Source: Macropodus opercularis (Eukaryota > Chordata > Actinopteri > Anabantiformes > Osphronemidae). Taken from it: a stretch of DNA of 64,000 nucleotides. Below are positions 51,380-64,000 of this stretch, one piece after another (position 1 is the first letter of the stretch; the number at the start of each line of letters is the position of its first letter). The notes under the pieces were generated by a model. The model was not told where the DNA came from. It saw only the letters and a list, made by a program, of their open reading frames with translations, and did no database searches. The stretch lies in contig CM061091.1 of assembly GCA_030770545.1 (NCBI GenBank), positions 9,604,501 through 9,668,500 of the forward strand, written 5' to 3'. Made by a program: the position numbers and the translations under genes.

Positions 51380-51916
51380 GTTCAGTGTTGACCTGTGTTC
51401 TGGGTTTTCAGTGTGATACTGAGTGAATACAGTTGACTTTGAATTCACAGGTTGATGAATGTTCACCTAGTCTGGAAACGTGTCATGTGGGTTCCATCAC
51501 TTTGTTGCTGCCTGAAAGAGGCCATAAAGCATCTCTGAATAAGCTTCAGTATTCTACAGACCAAGTGGAGTATCTGGGGAGGTTGATCACAGAGGGAACA
51601 CGCGCTGGGTCTCTTTCTCAATTCTCAGCTTTCTCCTTCTCAGTTGGAAGCTGTGACCAAGGTTCCAAACCAACCACAGTCCGGGAAATGCTGACTTTCT
51701 TAGGAATGACAGGCAGCAAAGTAGACTGGATAGATGGGTATTGAACAATTGTGCAACGCCTGAGAGAGATGATAAAAACTGAAGGAGCTGGGAAAACTTG
51801 TGTGGACCCCAGAGGGTCACGTGGCATTTGAAACCATTAAAGTGTTGTTGCAGCAGGCTCCTGCTTTGGCTCTACCAGACTATGAGAAAACGTCAGTAGT
51901 GTATGTTTCTTGTTAA
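51380..51916 (+). mobile_element. Endogenous retrovirus RT remnant, copy 2
   Basis: Close relative of 40,345-40,895. A degraded start (WFSVDLCSGF in one frame) gives way, after stops, to ERGHKASLNKLQYSTDQVEY, an ITEGTRAGS stretch and MLTFLGMTGSKVDWI (51,433-51,744), then a frame change to the LPDYEKTS end near 51,890. The catalytic YxDD motif is missing at the same place as in copy 1, so that deletion predates the duplication. Non-functional. Confidence 0.75.
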
Positions 51917-52920
51917 ACAGACAGCATGAACAGGCCTAAAGGAAAAGTGTAGCAATGTGTGTGTAGCTCATAGCATGTTACTCTATGATTCGACTGCTGG
52001 CTGAAGTTAATTTCCCAGCCTGTTACCTTTAACCTATGAGCAGGCCTCTGCAGTGAGGAGGGATAGGTTCCCGATAAGAGCAGTGAATTTAATTGAGTGG
52101 CAGAGTTGCGTTAACAATTACGGTATCACATAGAATGATCATGTGTGTCATTATATGTGTGTGTGTGTGCAGGATTAATATTGCGTGAAGCTTTGCTTGA
52201 GTGACTAATGGTAACTAATCGATCAGAGATCTCATGAAAAACAGATCATTAATTTACACTCTAGTGTTTTCTGCAGGAAAAACATGGAACCAGTGTCTAC
52301 CATCATGGAGGAGGGGGCCCCCTAAGCGACACTGCTGATTCCTTCAGCAGGACGAGTAGCCAAACTGCAGTTCATTCTGAGCGGGAGGTCTCCCTCCCAG
52401 CTCACGTGCACAATAAAACCTGAGCTCACGACATAAAGACCCGACTGACTGACTGAAACAAGGTTTCACAGACTGACCATGTTTGTTGATGTTGTTATAT
52501 AATGTAATAATTTCCCATTTTAGCTCAATCTTAAACCCAAGCAAGGAGGAGTTTCTTGTTATTGGTGACAGGTTCAGCTGTTCCAGACTGAATGTGGTGT
52601 TTTTGTTGCAAACCTGGAGCTCACCCTAACAACTTGGGTTCACTCTCTCTAGGCACCGCAGCAGTGGACCCCATCACACCAACCACCTCTCTAACGTTCA
52701 GATCTTTCTCCCACAGGTCATGTTAGTATGAGAGGAGAGTGTGGGGCTTAATCTGTGCATTAACACCTTCATAGGTTTCAGCTCCGATGCATGTGTTGCA
52801 CTTTTGTCTATGTGCCTCCCAGCTATCTGCTCTCAGGTTAAAGCTGCATTAACAGTTCAGGCGCTGGAGTGATCTGGACTCAGAGGATTCTCATCCAGGA
52901 TTGTGTAGAGGAAAAGACAG
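51917..52920 (+). repeat. Duplicated tail, copy 2, joined to satellite leader
   Basis: Matches 40,896-42,060 with substitutions and small deletions, including the same ttttctgcag-ATG segment (52,266-52,325) and the ggcaccgcagcagtggac word near 52,652. It ends at gtgtagaggaaaagacag and is followed without a gap by the satellite leader at 52,921. Confidence 0.8.
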
Positions 52921-53259
52921 ATGCTATCAGATGCTCTTAAGCTATCAGAACCGATCTCCTAGAAGTAACCAGTCCGTCATAGAGGGTGGCCAACGCCTCA
53001 TGTCAGCAGCCTGGGTAACTAATTGCAGGAACCAATAGGGACCTGTGCTCAGTAACCAGTGAAGAAAGCAACACTGACTGAGGTTTTAGGGCGACACCAG
53101 CTGTGGCGTGATACAAAAGGAAGGAGATAGGAGACGACCTCAATGGAGCCATACACGGAACACAAATCGTAGTGCAGCTCCTATAGATCAGGCAAACACC
53201 TTTAAATCATTTAAATCACTTTTATCCCTTTTCGAGAGAGCAAACTCACCAAGCTCTTC
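52921..53259. repeat. Satellite leader, copy 2
   Basis: Identical to 1-339. Its left neighbour is the duplicated retroviral-type tail and its right neighbour is satellite array 2, so it marks a fixed left boundary of the satellite. Confidence 0.9.
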
Positions 53260-53628
53260 CAGGCTTCTTTTGGTCTGAAATGCACAGAACAGTCGATTCT
53301 AAGCGTTTTTGCACTGTTTCCAGCCTCAGTGATGCTTTAAGCTGCTGCATCTTAATGCAAGCAATGAAAATAAAGTTTTTGTGCTAGATATGATCCAAAT
53401 ACATCCCTGAAGCAAGCAAACACCTTTAAAATGCATTTAAATCATATTGACCAAAGCAGTGTTTATTTGGTCTGAAATGCACAGAACAGGCGATTCTAAG
53501 CGTTTTCGCACTGTTTCCAGCCTCAGTGATGCTTTAAGCTGCTGCATCTTAATGCAAGCAATGAAAATAAAGTTTTTGTGCTAGATATGATCCAAATACA
53601 TCCCTGAAGCAAGCAAACACCTTTAAAA

Positions 53629-56570
53629 TACATTTAAATCATATTGACCAATGCAGTGTTCATTTGGTCTGAAATGCACAGAACAGGCGATTCTAAGCGT
53701 TTTTGCACTGTTTCCAGCCTCAGTGATGCTTTAAGCTGCTGCATCTTAATGCAAGCTATGAAAATAAAGTTTTTGTGCTAGATATGATCCAAATACATCC
53801 ATGAAGCAAGCAAACACCTTTAAAATGCATTTAAATCATATTGACCAATGCAGTGTTCATTTGGTGTAAAACACACTGAACAGGCGATTCTAAGCGTTTT
53901 CGCACTGTTTCCAGCCTCAGTGATGCTTTAAGCTGCTGCATCTTAATGCAAGCAATGAAAATAAAGTTTTTGTGCTAGATATGATCCAAATACATCCCTG
54001 AAGCAAGCAAACACCTTTAAAATGCATTTAAATCATATTGACCAAAGCATTGTTTATTTGGTCTGAAATGCACAGAACAGGCGATTCTAAGCGTTTTTGC
54101 ACTGTTTCCAGCCTCAGTGATGCTTTAAGCTGCTGCATCTTAATGCAAGCAATGAAAATAAAGTTTTTGTGCTAGATATGATCCAAATACATCCCTGAAG
54201 CAAGCAAACACCTTTAAAATGCATTTAAATCATATTGACCAAAGCAGTGTTTATTTGGTCTGAAATGCACAGAACAGGCGATTCTAAGCGTTTTCGCACT
54301 GTTTCCAGCCTCAGTGATGCTTTAAGCTGCTGCATCTTAATGCAAGCAATGAAAATAAAGTTTTTGTGCTAGATATGATCCAAATACATCCATGAAGCAA
54401 GCAAACACCTTTAAAATGCATTTAAATTATATTGACCAAAGCAGTGTTTATTTGGTCTGAAATGCACAGAACAGGCGATTCTAAGCGTTTTCGCACTGTT
54501 TCCAGCCTCAGTGATGCTTTAAGCTGCTGCATCTTAATGCAAGCAATGAAAATAAAGTTTTTGTGCTAGATATGATCCAAATACATCCCTGAAGCAAGCA
54601 AACACCTTTAAAATGCATTTAAATCATATTGACCAAAGCAGTGTTTATTTGGTCTGAAATGCACAGAACAGGCGATTCTAAGCGTTTTCGCACTGTTTCC
54701 AGCCTCAGTGATGCTTTAAGCTGCTGCATCTTAATGCAAGCAATGAAAATAAAGTTTTTGTGCTAGATATGATCCAAATACATCCCTGAAGCAAGCAAAC
54801 ACCTTTAAAATACATTTAAATCATATTGACCAATGCAGTGTTCATTTGGTCTGAAATGCACAGAACAGGCGATTCTAAGCGTTTTTGCACTGTTTCCAGC
54901 CTCAGTGATGCTTTAAGCTGCTGCATCTTAATGCAAGCAATGAAAATAAAGTTTTTGTGCTAGATATGATCCAAATACATCCCTGAAGCAAGCAAACACC
55001 TTTAAAATGCATTTAAATCATATTGACCAAAGCAGTGTTTATTTGGTCTGAAATGCACAGAACAGGCGATTCTAAGCGTTTTCGCACTGTTTCCAGCCTC
55101 AGTGATGCTTTAAGCTGCTGCATCTTAATGCAAGCAATGAAAATAAAGTTTTTGTGCTAGATATGATCCAAATACATCAATGAAGCAAGCAAACACCTTT
55201 AAAATGCATTTAAATCATATTGACCAAAGCAGTGTTTATTTGGTCTGAAATGCACAGAACAGGCGATTCTAAGCGTTTTCGCACTGTTTCCAGCCTCAGT
55301 GATGCTTTAAGCTGCTGCATCTTAATGCAAGCAATGAAAATAAAGTTTTTGTGCTAGATATGATCCAAATACATCCCAAAAGCAAGCAAACACCTTTAAA
55401 ATGCATTTAAATCATATTGACCAATGCAGTGTTTATTTGGTCTGAAATGCACAGAACAGGCAATTCTAAGCGTTTTCGCACTGTTTCCAGCCTCAGTGAT
55501 GCTTTAAGCTGCTGCATCTTAATGCAAGCTATGAAAATAAAGTTTTTGTGCTAGATATGATCCAAATACATCCCTGAAGCAAGCAAACATCTTTAAAAAG
55601 AATTTAAATCATATTGACCAAAGCAGTGTTCATTTGGTCTGAAATGCACATAACAGGCGATTCTAAGCGTTTTCGCACTGTTTCCAGCCTCAGTGATGCT
55701 TTAAGCTGCTGCATCTTAATGCAAGCAATGAAAATAAAGTTTTTGTGCTAGATATGATCCAAATACATCCATGAAGCAAGCAAACACCTTTAAAATGCAT
55801 TTAAATTATATTGACCAAAGCAGTGTTTATTTGGTCTGAAATGCACAGAACAGGCGATTCTAAGCGTTTTCGCACTGTTTCCAGCCTCAGTGATGCTTTA
55901 AGCTGCTGCATCTTAATGCAAGCAATGAAAATAAAGTTTTTGTGCTAGATATGATCCAAATACATCCCTGAAGCAAGCAAACACCTTTAAAATGCATTTA
56001 AATCATATTGACCAAAGCAGTGTTTATTTGGTCTGAAATGCACAGAACAGGCGATTCTAAGCGTTTTCGCACTGTTTCCAGCCTCAGTGATGCTTTAAGC
56101 TGCTGCATCTTAATGCAAGCAATGAAAATAAAGTTTTTGTGCTAGATATGATCCAAATACATCCCTGAAGCAAGCAAACACCTTTAAAATACATTTAAAT
56201 CATATTGACCAATGCAGTGTTCATTTGGTCTGAAATGCACAGAACAGGCGATTCTAAGCGTTTTTGCACTGTTTCCAGCCTCAGTGATGCTTTAAGCTGC
56301 TGCATCTTAATGCAAGCAATGAAAATAAAGTTTTTGTGCTAGATATGATCCAAATACATCCCTGAAGCAAGCAAACACCTTTAAAATGCATTTAAATCAT
56401 ATTGACCAAAGCAGTGTTTATTTGGTCTGAAATGCACAGAACAGGCGATTCTAAGCGTTTTCGCACTGTTTCCAGCCTCAGTGATGCTTTAAGCTGCTGC
56501 ATCTTAATGCAAGCAATGAAAATAAAGTTTTTGTGCTAGATATGATCCAAATACATCAATGAAGCAAGCA
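53629..56570. repeat. 7-monomer higher-order repeat in array 2
   Basis: Private variants recur at 1,379 bp (7 monomers): tttaaattatattgacc at 54,421 and 55,800, aatacatttaaatc at 54,811 and 56,190, acatcaatgaag at 55,175 and 56,554. An earlier copy of aatacattt at 53,629 is six monomers before the next, so a monomer was gained or lost there. Confidence 0.9.
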
Positions 56571-57499
56571 AACACCTTTAAAATGCATTTAAATCATATT
56601 GACCAAAGCAGTGTTTATTTGGTCTGAAATGCACAGAACAGGCGATTCTAAGCGTTTTCGCACTGTTTCCAGCCTCAGTGATGCTTTAAGCTGCTGCATC
56701 TTAATGCAAGCAATGAAAATAAAGTTTTTGTGCTAGATATGATCCAAATACATCCCTGAAGCAAGCAAACACCTTTAAAATGCATTTAAATCATATTGAC
56801 CAAAGCAGTGTTTATTTGGTCTGAAATGCACAGAACAGGCGATTCTAAGCGTTTTCGCACTGTTTCCAGCCTCAGTGATGCTTTAAGTTGCTGCATCTTA
56901 ATGCAAGCAATGAAAATAAAGTTTTTGTGCTAGATATGATCCAAATACATCCCTGAAGCAAGCAAACACCTTTAAAATGCATTTAAATCATATTGACCAA
57001 TGCAGTGTTCATTTGGTGTAAAACACACTGAACAGGCGATTCTAAGCGTTTTCGCACTGTTTCCAGCCTCAGTGATGCTTTAAGCTGCTGCATCTTAATG
57101 CAAGCTATGAAAATAAAGTTTTTGTGCTAGATATGATCCAAGTACATCCCTGAAGCAGGCAAACATCTTTAAAAAGAATTTAAATCATATTGACCAAAGC
57201 AGTGTTCATTTGGTGTAAAACACACTGAACAGGCGATTCTAAGCGTTTTCGCACTGTTTCCAGCCTCAGTGATGCTTTAAGCTGCTGCATCTTAATGCAA
57301 GCTATGAAAATAAAGTTTTTGTGCTAGATATGATCCAAATACATCCCTGAAGCAGGCAAACACCTTTAAAATGCATTTTAATTATATTGAACAAAGCAGT
57401 GTTCATTTGGTCTGAAACTCACAGAACAGGCGATTCTAAGCGTTTTCGCACTGTTTCCAGCCTCAGTGATGCTTTAAGCTGCTGCATCTTAATGCAAGC

Positions 57500-60400
57500 T
57501 ATGAAAATAAAGTTTTTGTGCTAGATATGATCCAAATACATCCCTGAAGCAAGCAAACACATTTAAAATGCATTTAAATCATATTGACCAAAGCAGTGTT
57601 CATTTGGTCTGAAACTCACAGAACAGGCGATTCTAAGCGTTTTCGCACTGTTTCCAGCCTCAGTGATGCTTTAAGCTGCTGCATCTTAATGCAAGCTATG
57701 AAAATAAAGTTTTTGTGCTAGATATGATCCAAATACATCCCTGAAGCAGGCAAACACCTTTAAAATGCATTTTAATTATATTGAACAAAGCAGTGTTCAT
57801 TTGGTCTGAAATGCACAGAACAGGCGATTCTAAGCGTTTTTGCACTGTTTACAGCCTCAGTGATGCTTTAAGCTGCTGCATCTTAATGCAAGCTATGAAA
57901 ATAAAGTTTTTGTGCTAGATATGATCCAAATACATCCCTGAAGCAAGCAAACACCTTTAAAAAGAATTTAAATCATATTGACCAAAGCAGTGTTCATTTG
58001 GTCTGAAATGCACAGAACAGGCGATTCTAAGCGTTTTTGCAATGTTTCCAGCCTCAGTGATGCTTTAAGCTGCTGCATCTTAATGCAAGCTATGAAAATA
58101 AAGTTTTTGTGCTAGATATGATCCAAATACATCCATGAAGCAAGCAAACACCTTTAAAATGCATTTAAATCATATTGACCAATGCAGTGTTCATTTGGTC
58201 TGAAATGCACAGAACAGGCGATTCTAAGCGTTTTTGCACTGTTTCCAGCCTCAGTGATGCTTTAAGCTGCTGCATCTTAATGCAAGCTATGAAAATAAAG
58301 TTTTTGTGCTAGATATGATCCAAATACATCCCTGAAGCAAGCAAACACCTTTAAAATGCATTTAAATCATATTGACCAATGCAGTGTTCATTTGGTCTGA
58401 AATGCACAGAACAGGCGATTCTAAGCGTTTTTGCACTGTTTCCAGCCTCAGTGATGCTTTAAGCTGCTGCATCCTAATGCAAGCTATGAAAATAAAGTTT
58501 TTGTGCTAGATATGATCCAAATACATCCCAAAAGCAAGCAAACACCTTTAAAATGCATTTAAATCATATTGACCAATGCAGTGTTTATTTGGTCTGAAAT
58601 GCACAGAACAGGCGATTCTAAGCGTTTTCGCACTGTTTCCAGCCTCAGTGATGCTTTAAGCTGCTGCATCTTAATGCAAGCTATGAAAATAAAGTTTTTG
58701 TGCTAGATATGATCCAAATACATCCCTGAAGCAAGCAAACATCTTTAAAAAGAATTTAAATCATATTGACCAAAGCAGTGTTCATTTGGTCTGAAATGCA
58801 CATAACAGGCGATTCTAAGCGTTTTCGCACTGTTTCCAGCCTCAGTGATGCTTTAAGCTGCTGCATCTTAATGCAAGCTATGAAAATAAAGTTTTTGTGC
58901 TAGATATGATCCAAATACATCCCTGAAGCAAGCAAAAACCTTTAAAATGCATTTAAATCATATTGACCAAAGCAGTGTTTATTTGGTCTGAAATGCACAG
59001 AACAGGCGATTCTAAGCGTTTTCGCACTGTTTCCAGCCTCAGTGATGCTTTAAGCTGCTGCATCTTAATGCAAGCTATGAAAATAAAGTTTTTGTGCTAG
59101 ATATGATTGAAATACATCCCTGAAGCAGACCAACACCTTTAAAATGCATTTAAATCATATTGACCAAAGCAGTGTTTATTTGGTCTGAAATGCACAGAAC
59201 AGGCGATTCTAAGCGTTTTCGCACTGTTTCCAGCCTCAGTGATGCTTTAAGCTGCTGCATCTTAATGTAAGCAATGAAAACAAAGTTTTTGTGCTAGATA
59301 TGATCCAAATACATCCCTGAAGCAGGCAAACACCTTTAAAATGCATTTTAATCATATTGACCAAAGCAGTGTTCATTTGGTCTGAAACTCACAGAACAGG
59401 CGATTCTAAGCGTTTTCGCACTGTTTCCAGCCTCAGTGATGCTTTAAGCTGCTGCATCTTAATGCAAGCTATGAAAATAAAGTTTTTGTGCTAGATATGA
59501 TCCAAATACATCCCTGAAGCAAGCAAACACATTTAAAATGCATTTAAATCATATTGACCAAAGCAGTGTTTATTTGGTCTGAAATGCACAGAACAGGCGA
59601 TTCTAAGCGTTTTCGCACTGTTTCCAGCCTCAGTGATGCTTTAAGCTGCTGCATCTTAATGCAAGCTATGAAAATAAAGTTTTTGTGCTAGATATGATCC
59701 AAATACATCCATGAAGCAAGCAAACACCTTTAAAATGCATTTAAATCATATTGACCAAAGCAGTGTTTATTTGGTCTGAAACTCACAGAACAGGCGATTC
59801 TAAGCGTTTTCGCACTGTTTCCAGCCTCAGTGATGCTTTAAGCTGCTGCATCTTAATGCAAGCTATGAAAATAAAGTTTTTGTGCTAGATATGATCCAAA
59901 TACATCCCTGAAGTAGACAAATACCTTTAAAATGCATTTAAATCATATTGACCAATGCAGTGTTCATTTGGTGTAAAACACACTGAACAGGCGATTCTAA
60001 GCGTTTTCGCACTGTTTCCAGCCTCAGTGATGCTTTAAGCTGCTGCATCTTAATGTAAGCAATGAAAATAAAGTTTTTGTGCTAGATATGATCCAAATAC
60101 ATCCCTGAAGCAAGCAAACACCTTTAAAATGCATTTAAATCATATTGACCAAAGCAGTGTTTATTTGGTCTGAAATGCACAGAACAGGCGATTCTAAGCG
60201 TTTTCGCACTGTTTCCAGCCTCAGTGATGCTTTAAGCTGCTGCATCTTAATGCAAGCTATGAAAATAAAGTTTTTGTGCTAGATATGATCCAAATACATC
60301 CATGAAGCAAGCAAACACCTTTAAAATGCATTTAAATCATATTGACCAAAGCAGTGTTCATTTGGTCTGAAACTCACAGAACAGGCGATTCTAAGCGTTT

Positions 60401-63400
60401 TCGCACTGTTTCCAGCCTCAGTGATGCTTTAAGCTGCTGCATCTTAATGCAAGCTATGAAAATAAAGTTTTTGTGCTAGATATGATCCAAATACATCCCT
60501 GAAGCAAGCAAACACATTTAAAATGCATTTAAATCATATTGACCAAAGCAGTGTTCATTTGGTCTGAAACTCACAGAACAGGCGATTCTAAGCGTTTTCG
60601 CACTGTTTCCAGCCTCAGTGATGCTTTAAGCTGCTGCATCTTAATGCAAGCTATGAAAATAAAGTTTTTGTGCTAGATATGATCCAAATACATCCCTGAA
60701 GCAGGCAAACACCTTTAAAATGCATTTTAATTATATTGAACAAAGCAGTGTTCATTTGGTCTGAAATGCACAGAACAGGCGATTCTAAGCGTTTTTGCAC
60801 TGTTTACAGCCTCAGTGATGCTTTAAGCTGCTGCATCTTAATGCAAGCTATGAAAATAAAGTTTTTGTGCTAGATATGATCCAAATACATCCCTGAAGCA
60901 AGCAAACACCTTTAAAAAGAATTTAAATCATATTGACCAAAGCAGTGTTCATTTGGTCTGAAATGCACAGAACAGGCGATTCTAAGCGTTTTTGCAATGT
61001 TTCCAGCCTCAGTGATGCTTTAAGCTGCTGCATCTTAATGCAAGCTATGAAAATAAAGTTTTTGTGCTAGATATGATCCAAATACATCCATGAAGCAAGC
61101 AAACACCTTTAAAATGCATTTAAATCATATTGACCAATGCAGTGTTCATTTGGTCTGAAATGCACAGAACAGGCGATTCTAAGCGTTTTTGCACTGTTTC
61201 CAGCCTCAGTGATGCTTTAAGCTGCTGCATCTTAATGCAAGCTATGAAAATAAAGTTTTTGTGCTAGATATGATCCAAATACATCCCTGAAGCAAGCAAA
61301 CACCTTTAAAATGCATTTAAATCATATTGACCAATGCAGTGTTCATTTGGTCTGAAATGCACAGAACAGGCGATTCTAAGCGTTTTTGCACTGTTTCCAG
61401 CCTCAGTGATGCTTTAAGCTGCTGCATCCTAATGCAAGCTATGAAAATAAAGTTTTTGTGCTAGATATGATCCAAATACATCCCAAAAGCAAGCAAACAC
61501 CTTTAAAATGCATTTAAATCATATTGACCAATGCAGTGTTTATTTGGTCTGAAATGCACAGAACAGGCGATTCTAAGCGTTTTCGCACTGTTTCCAGCCT
61601 CAGTGATGCTTTAAGCTGCTGCATCTTAATGCAAGCTATGAAAATAAAGTTTTTGTGCTAGATATGATCCAAATACATCCCTGAAGCAAGCAAACATCTT
61701 TAAAAAGAATTTAAATCATATTGACCAAAGCAGTGTTCATTTGGTCTGAAATGCACATAACAGGCGATTCTAAGCGTTTTCGCACTGTTTCCAGCCTCAG
61801 TGATGCTTTAAGCTGCTGCATCTTAATGCAAGCTATGAAAATAAAGTTTTTGTGCTAGATATGATCCAAATACATCCCTGAAGCAAGCAAAAACCTTTAA
61901 AATGCATTTAAATCATATTGACCAAAGCAGTGTTTATTTGGTCTGAAATGCACAGAACAGGCGATTCTAAGCGTTTTCGCACTGTTTCCAGCCTCAGTGA
62001 TGCTTTAAGCTGCTGCATCTTAATGCAAGCTATGAAAATAAAGTTTTTGTGCTAGATATGATTGAAATACATCCCTGAAGCAGACCAACACCTTTAAAAT
62101 GCATTTAAATCATATTGACCAAAGCAGTGTTTATTTGGTGTGAAATGCACAGAACAGGCGATTCTAAGCGTTTTCGCACTGTTTCCAGCCTCAGTGATGC
62201 TTTAAGCTGCTGCATCTTAATGCAAGCTATGAAAATAAAGTTTTTGTGCTAGATATGATCCAAATACATCCCTGAAGCAAGCAAACACATTTAAAATGCA
62301 TTTAAATCATATTGACCAAAGCAGTGTTTATTTGGTCTGAAATGCACAGAACAGGCGATTCTAAGCGTTTTCGCACTGTTTCCAGCCTCAGTGATGCTTT
62401 AAGCTGCTGCATCTTAATGTAAGCAATGAAAACAAAGTTTTTGTGCTAGATATGATCCAAATACATCCCTGAAGCAGGCAAACACCTTTAAAATGCATTT
62501 TAATCATATTGACCAAAGCAGTGTTCATTTGGTCTGAAACTCACAGAACAGGCGATTCTAAGCGTTTTCGCACTGTTTCCAGCCTCAGTGATGCTTTAAG
62601 CTGCTGCATCTTAATGCAAGCTATGAAAATAAAGTTTTTGTGCTAGATATGATCCAAATACATCCCTGAAGCAAGCAAACACATTTAAAATGCATTTAAA
62701 TCATATTGACCAAAGCAGTGTTTATTTGGTCTGAAATGCACAGAACAGGCGATTCTAAGCGTTTTCGCACTGTTTCCAGCCTCAGTGATGCTTTAAGCTG
62801 CTGCATCTTAATGCAAGCTATGAAAATAAAGTTTTTGTGCTAGATATGATCCAAATACATCCATGAAGCAAGCAAACACCTTTAAAATGCATTTAAATCA
62901 TATTGACCAAAGCAGTGTTTATTTGGTCTGAAACTCACAGAACAGGCGATTCTAAGCGTTTTCGCACTGTTTCCAGCCTCAGTGATGCTTTAAGCTGCTG
63001 CATCTTAATGCAAGCTATGAAAATAAAGTTTTTGTGCTAGATATGATCCAAATACATCCCTGAAGTAGACAAATACCTTTAAAATGCATTTAAATCATAT
63101 TGACCAATGCAGTGTTCATTTGGTGTAAAACACACTGAACAGGCGATTCTAAGCGTTTTCGCACTGTTTCCAGCCTCAGTGATGCTTTAAGCTGCTGCAT
63201 CTTAATGTAAGCAATGAAAATAAAGTTTTTGTGCTAGATATGATCCAAATACATCCCTGAAGCAAGCAAACACCTTTAAAATGCATTTAAATCATATTGA
63301 CCAAAGCAGTGTTTATTTGGTCTGAAATGCACAGAACAGGCGATTCTAAGCGTTTTCGCACTGTTTCCAGCCTCAGTGATGCTTTAAGCTGCTGCATCTT

Positions 63401-64000
63401 AATGCAAGCTATGAAAATAAAGTTTTTGTGCTAGATATGATCCAAATACATCCATGAAGCAAGCAAACACCTTTAAAATGCATTTAAATCATATTGACCA
63501 AAGCAGTGTTTATTTGGTCTGAAATGCACAGAACAGGCGATTCTAAGCGTTTTCGCACTGTTTCCAGCCTCAGTGATGCTTTAAGCTGCTGCATCTTAAT
63601 GCAAGCTATGAAAATAAAGTTTTTGTGCTAGATATGATCCAAATACATCCCTGAAGCAAGCAAACATCTTTAAAAAGAATTTAAATCATATTGACCAAAG
63701 CAGTGTTCATTTGGTCTGAAACTGACAGAACAGGCGATTCTAAGCGTTTTCGCACTGTTTCCAGCCTCAGTGATGCTTTAAGCTGCTGCATCTTAATGCA
63801 AGCTATGAAAATAAAGTTTTTGTGCTAGATATGATCCAAATACATCCATGAAGCAAGCAAACACCTTTAAAATGCATTTAAATCATATTGACCAAAGCAG
63901 TGTTTATTTGGTCTGAAACTCACAGAACAGGCGATTCTAAGCGTTTTCGCACTGTTTCCAGCCTCAGTGATGCTTTAAGCTGCTGCATCTTAATGCAAGC
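57500..64000. repeat. 15/16-monomer higher-order repeat in array 2
   Basis: Variants repeated at 2,955 bp (15 monomers): tgcaatgttt at 58,039 and 60,994, acatcccaaaagc at 58,523 and 61,478, agcaaaaacc at 58,931 and 61,886, gattgaaatac at 59,105 and 62,060. Beyond this the same comparison shifts to 3,152 bp (16 monomers): aatgtaagcaatg at 59,266 and 62,418, and again at 60,054 and 63,206. The second block has therefore gained one monomer between about 62,100 and 62,400. Confidence 0.9.

Larger units (their letters stand above)
53260..64000. repeat. Satellite array 2, 197 bp monomer
   Basis: Same monomer and orientation as array 1. The gatgcttta landmark at 53,331 and the last one at 63,969 are 10,638 bp apart, exactly 54 periods, so there is no net indel. 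The array continues past the end of the window. Its variants overlap those of array 1, but it has its own set, such as tacatttaaatc, acatcccaaaagc and attgaaatacatcc. Confidence 0.97.

Overview
The window looks like eukaryotic nuclear DNA from a ray-finned fish, most likely a spiny-rayed (percomorph) teleost. Evidence: a homogeneous satellite with a 197 bp period fills about three quarters of it; the interlude between the two satellite blocks is packed with decayed fish-type mobile elements (class I endogenous retrovirus, Bel-Pao, L2/CR1-like LINE, a tRNA-headed SINE-like repeat ending in a GGAT tail); and there are GT..AG introns. No bacterial gene, rRNA, tRNA gene or CRISPR array was seen, and no intact host gene was recognised.

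Layout. 1-339: a unique-looking leader ending in a partial satellite monomer. 340-36,885: satellite array 1, in which 183 periods can be counted between landmarks at 604 and 36,654, with nested higher-order repeats of 7, 11, 16, 17 and 19 monomers and a degenerate right edge. 36,886-52,920: a 16 kb interlude. In order it holds retroviral pol (RNase H/integrase) debris, a reverse-strand LINE fragment, an LTR-like piece, a pol RT fragment with a long tail (copy 1), a common teleost dispersed repeat, a reverse-strand solo LTR, a LINE 3' end, a SINE-like insertion with a 12 bp target duplication, a second LTR-like fragment, a broken tnp2-like transposase gene, a broken SAMD3-like gene with two introns, a Bel-Pao fragment with a perfect 59 bp foldback, a possible gag remnant, and RT fragment plus tail copy 2. 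52,921-53,259: the leader again, identical to 1-339. 53,260-64,000: satellite array 2, same orientation, exactly 54 periods between landmarks at 53,331 and 63,969, with 7-monomer and 15/16-monomer higher-order repeats, running off the end of the window.

The most notable structure is the organisation of the satellite. The two arrays start at the same 339 bp leader, the phase of 197 bp is kept with almost no indels over 47 kb, and diagnostic variants recur at exact multiples of 197 bp. At 52,920 the leader is joined directly to the end of the duplicated retroviral-type tail, whereas the other copy of that tail (ending near 42,060) is not followed by satellite. This suggests that array, leader and interlude were copied together as a large unit, probably in pericentromeric or other heterochromatic DNA. 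I do not see an intact novel protein-coding system. The closest candidate is the paired tnp2-like and SAMD3-like genes, whose coding frames meet at a one-base stop/start overlap, but both copies here are broken. All counts were made by reading coordinates; no alignment or database search was run.
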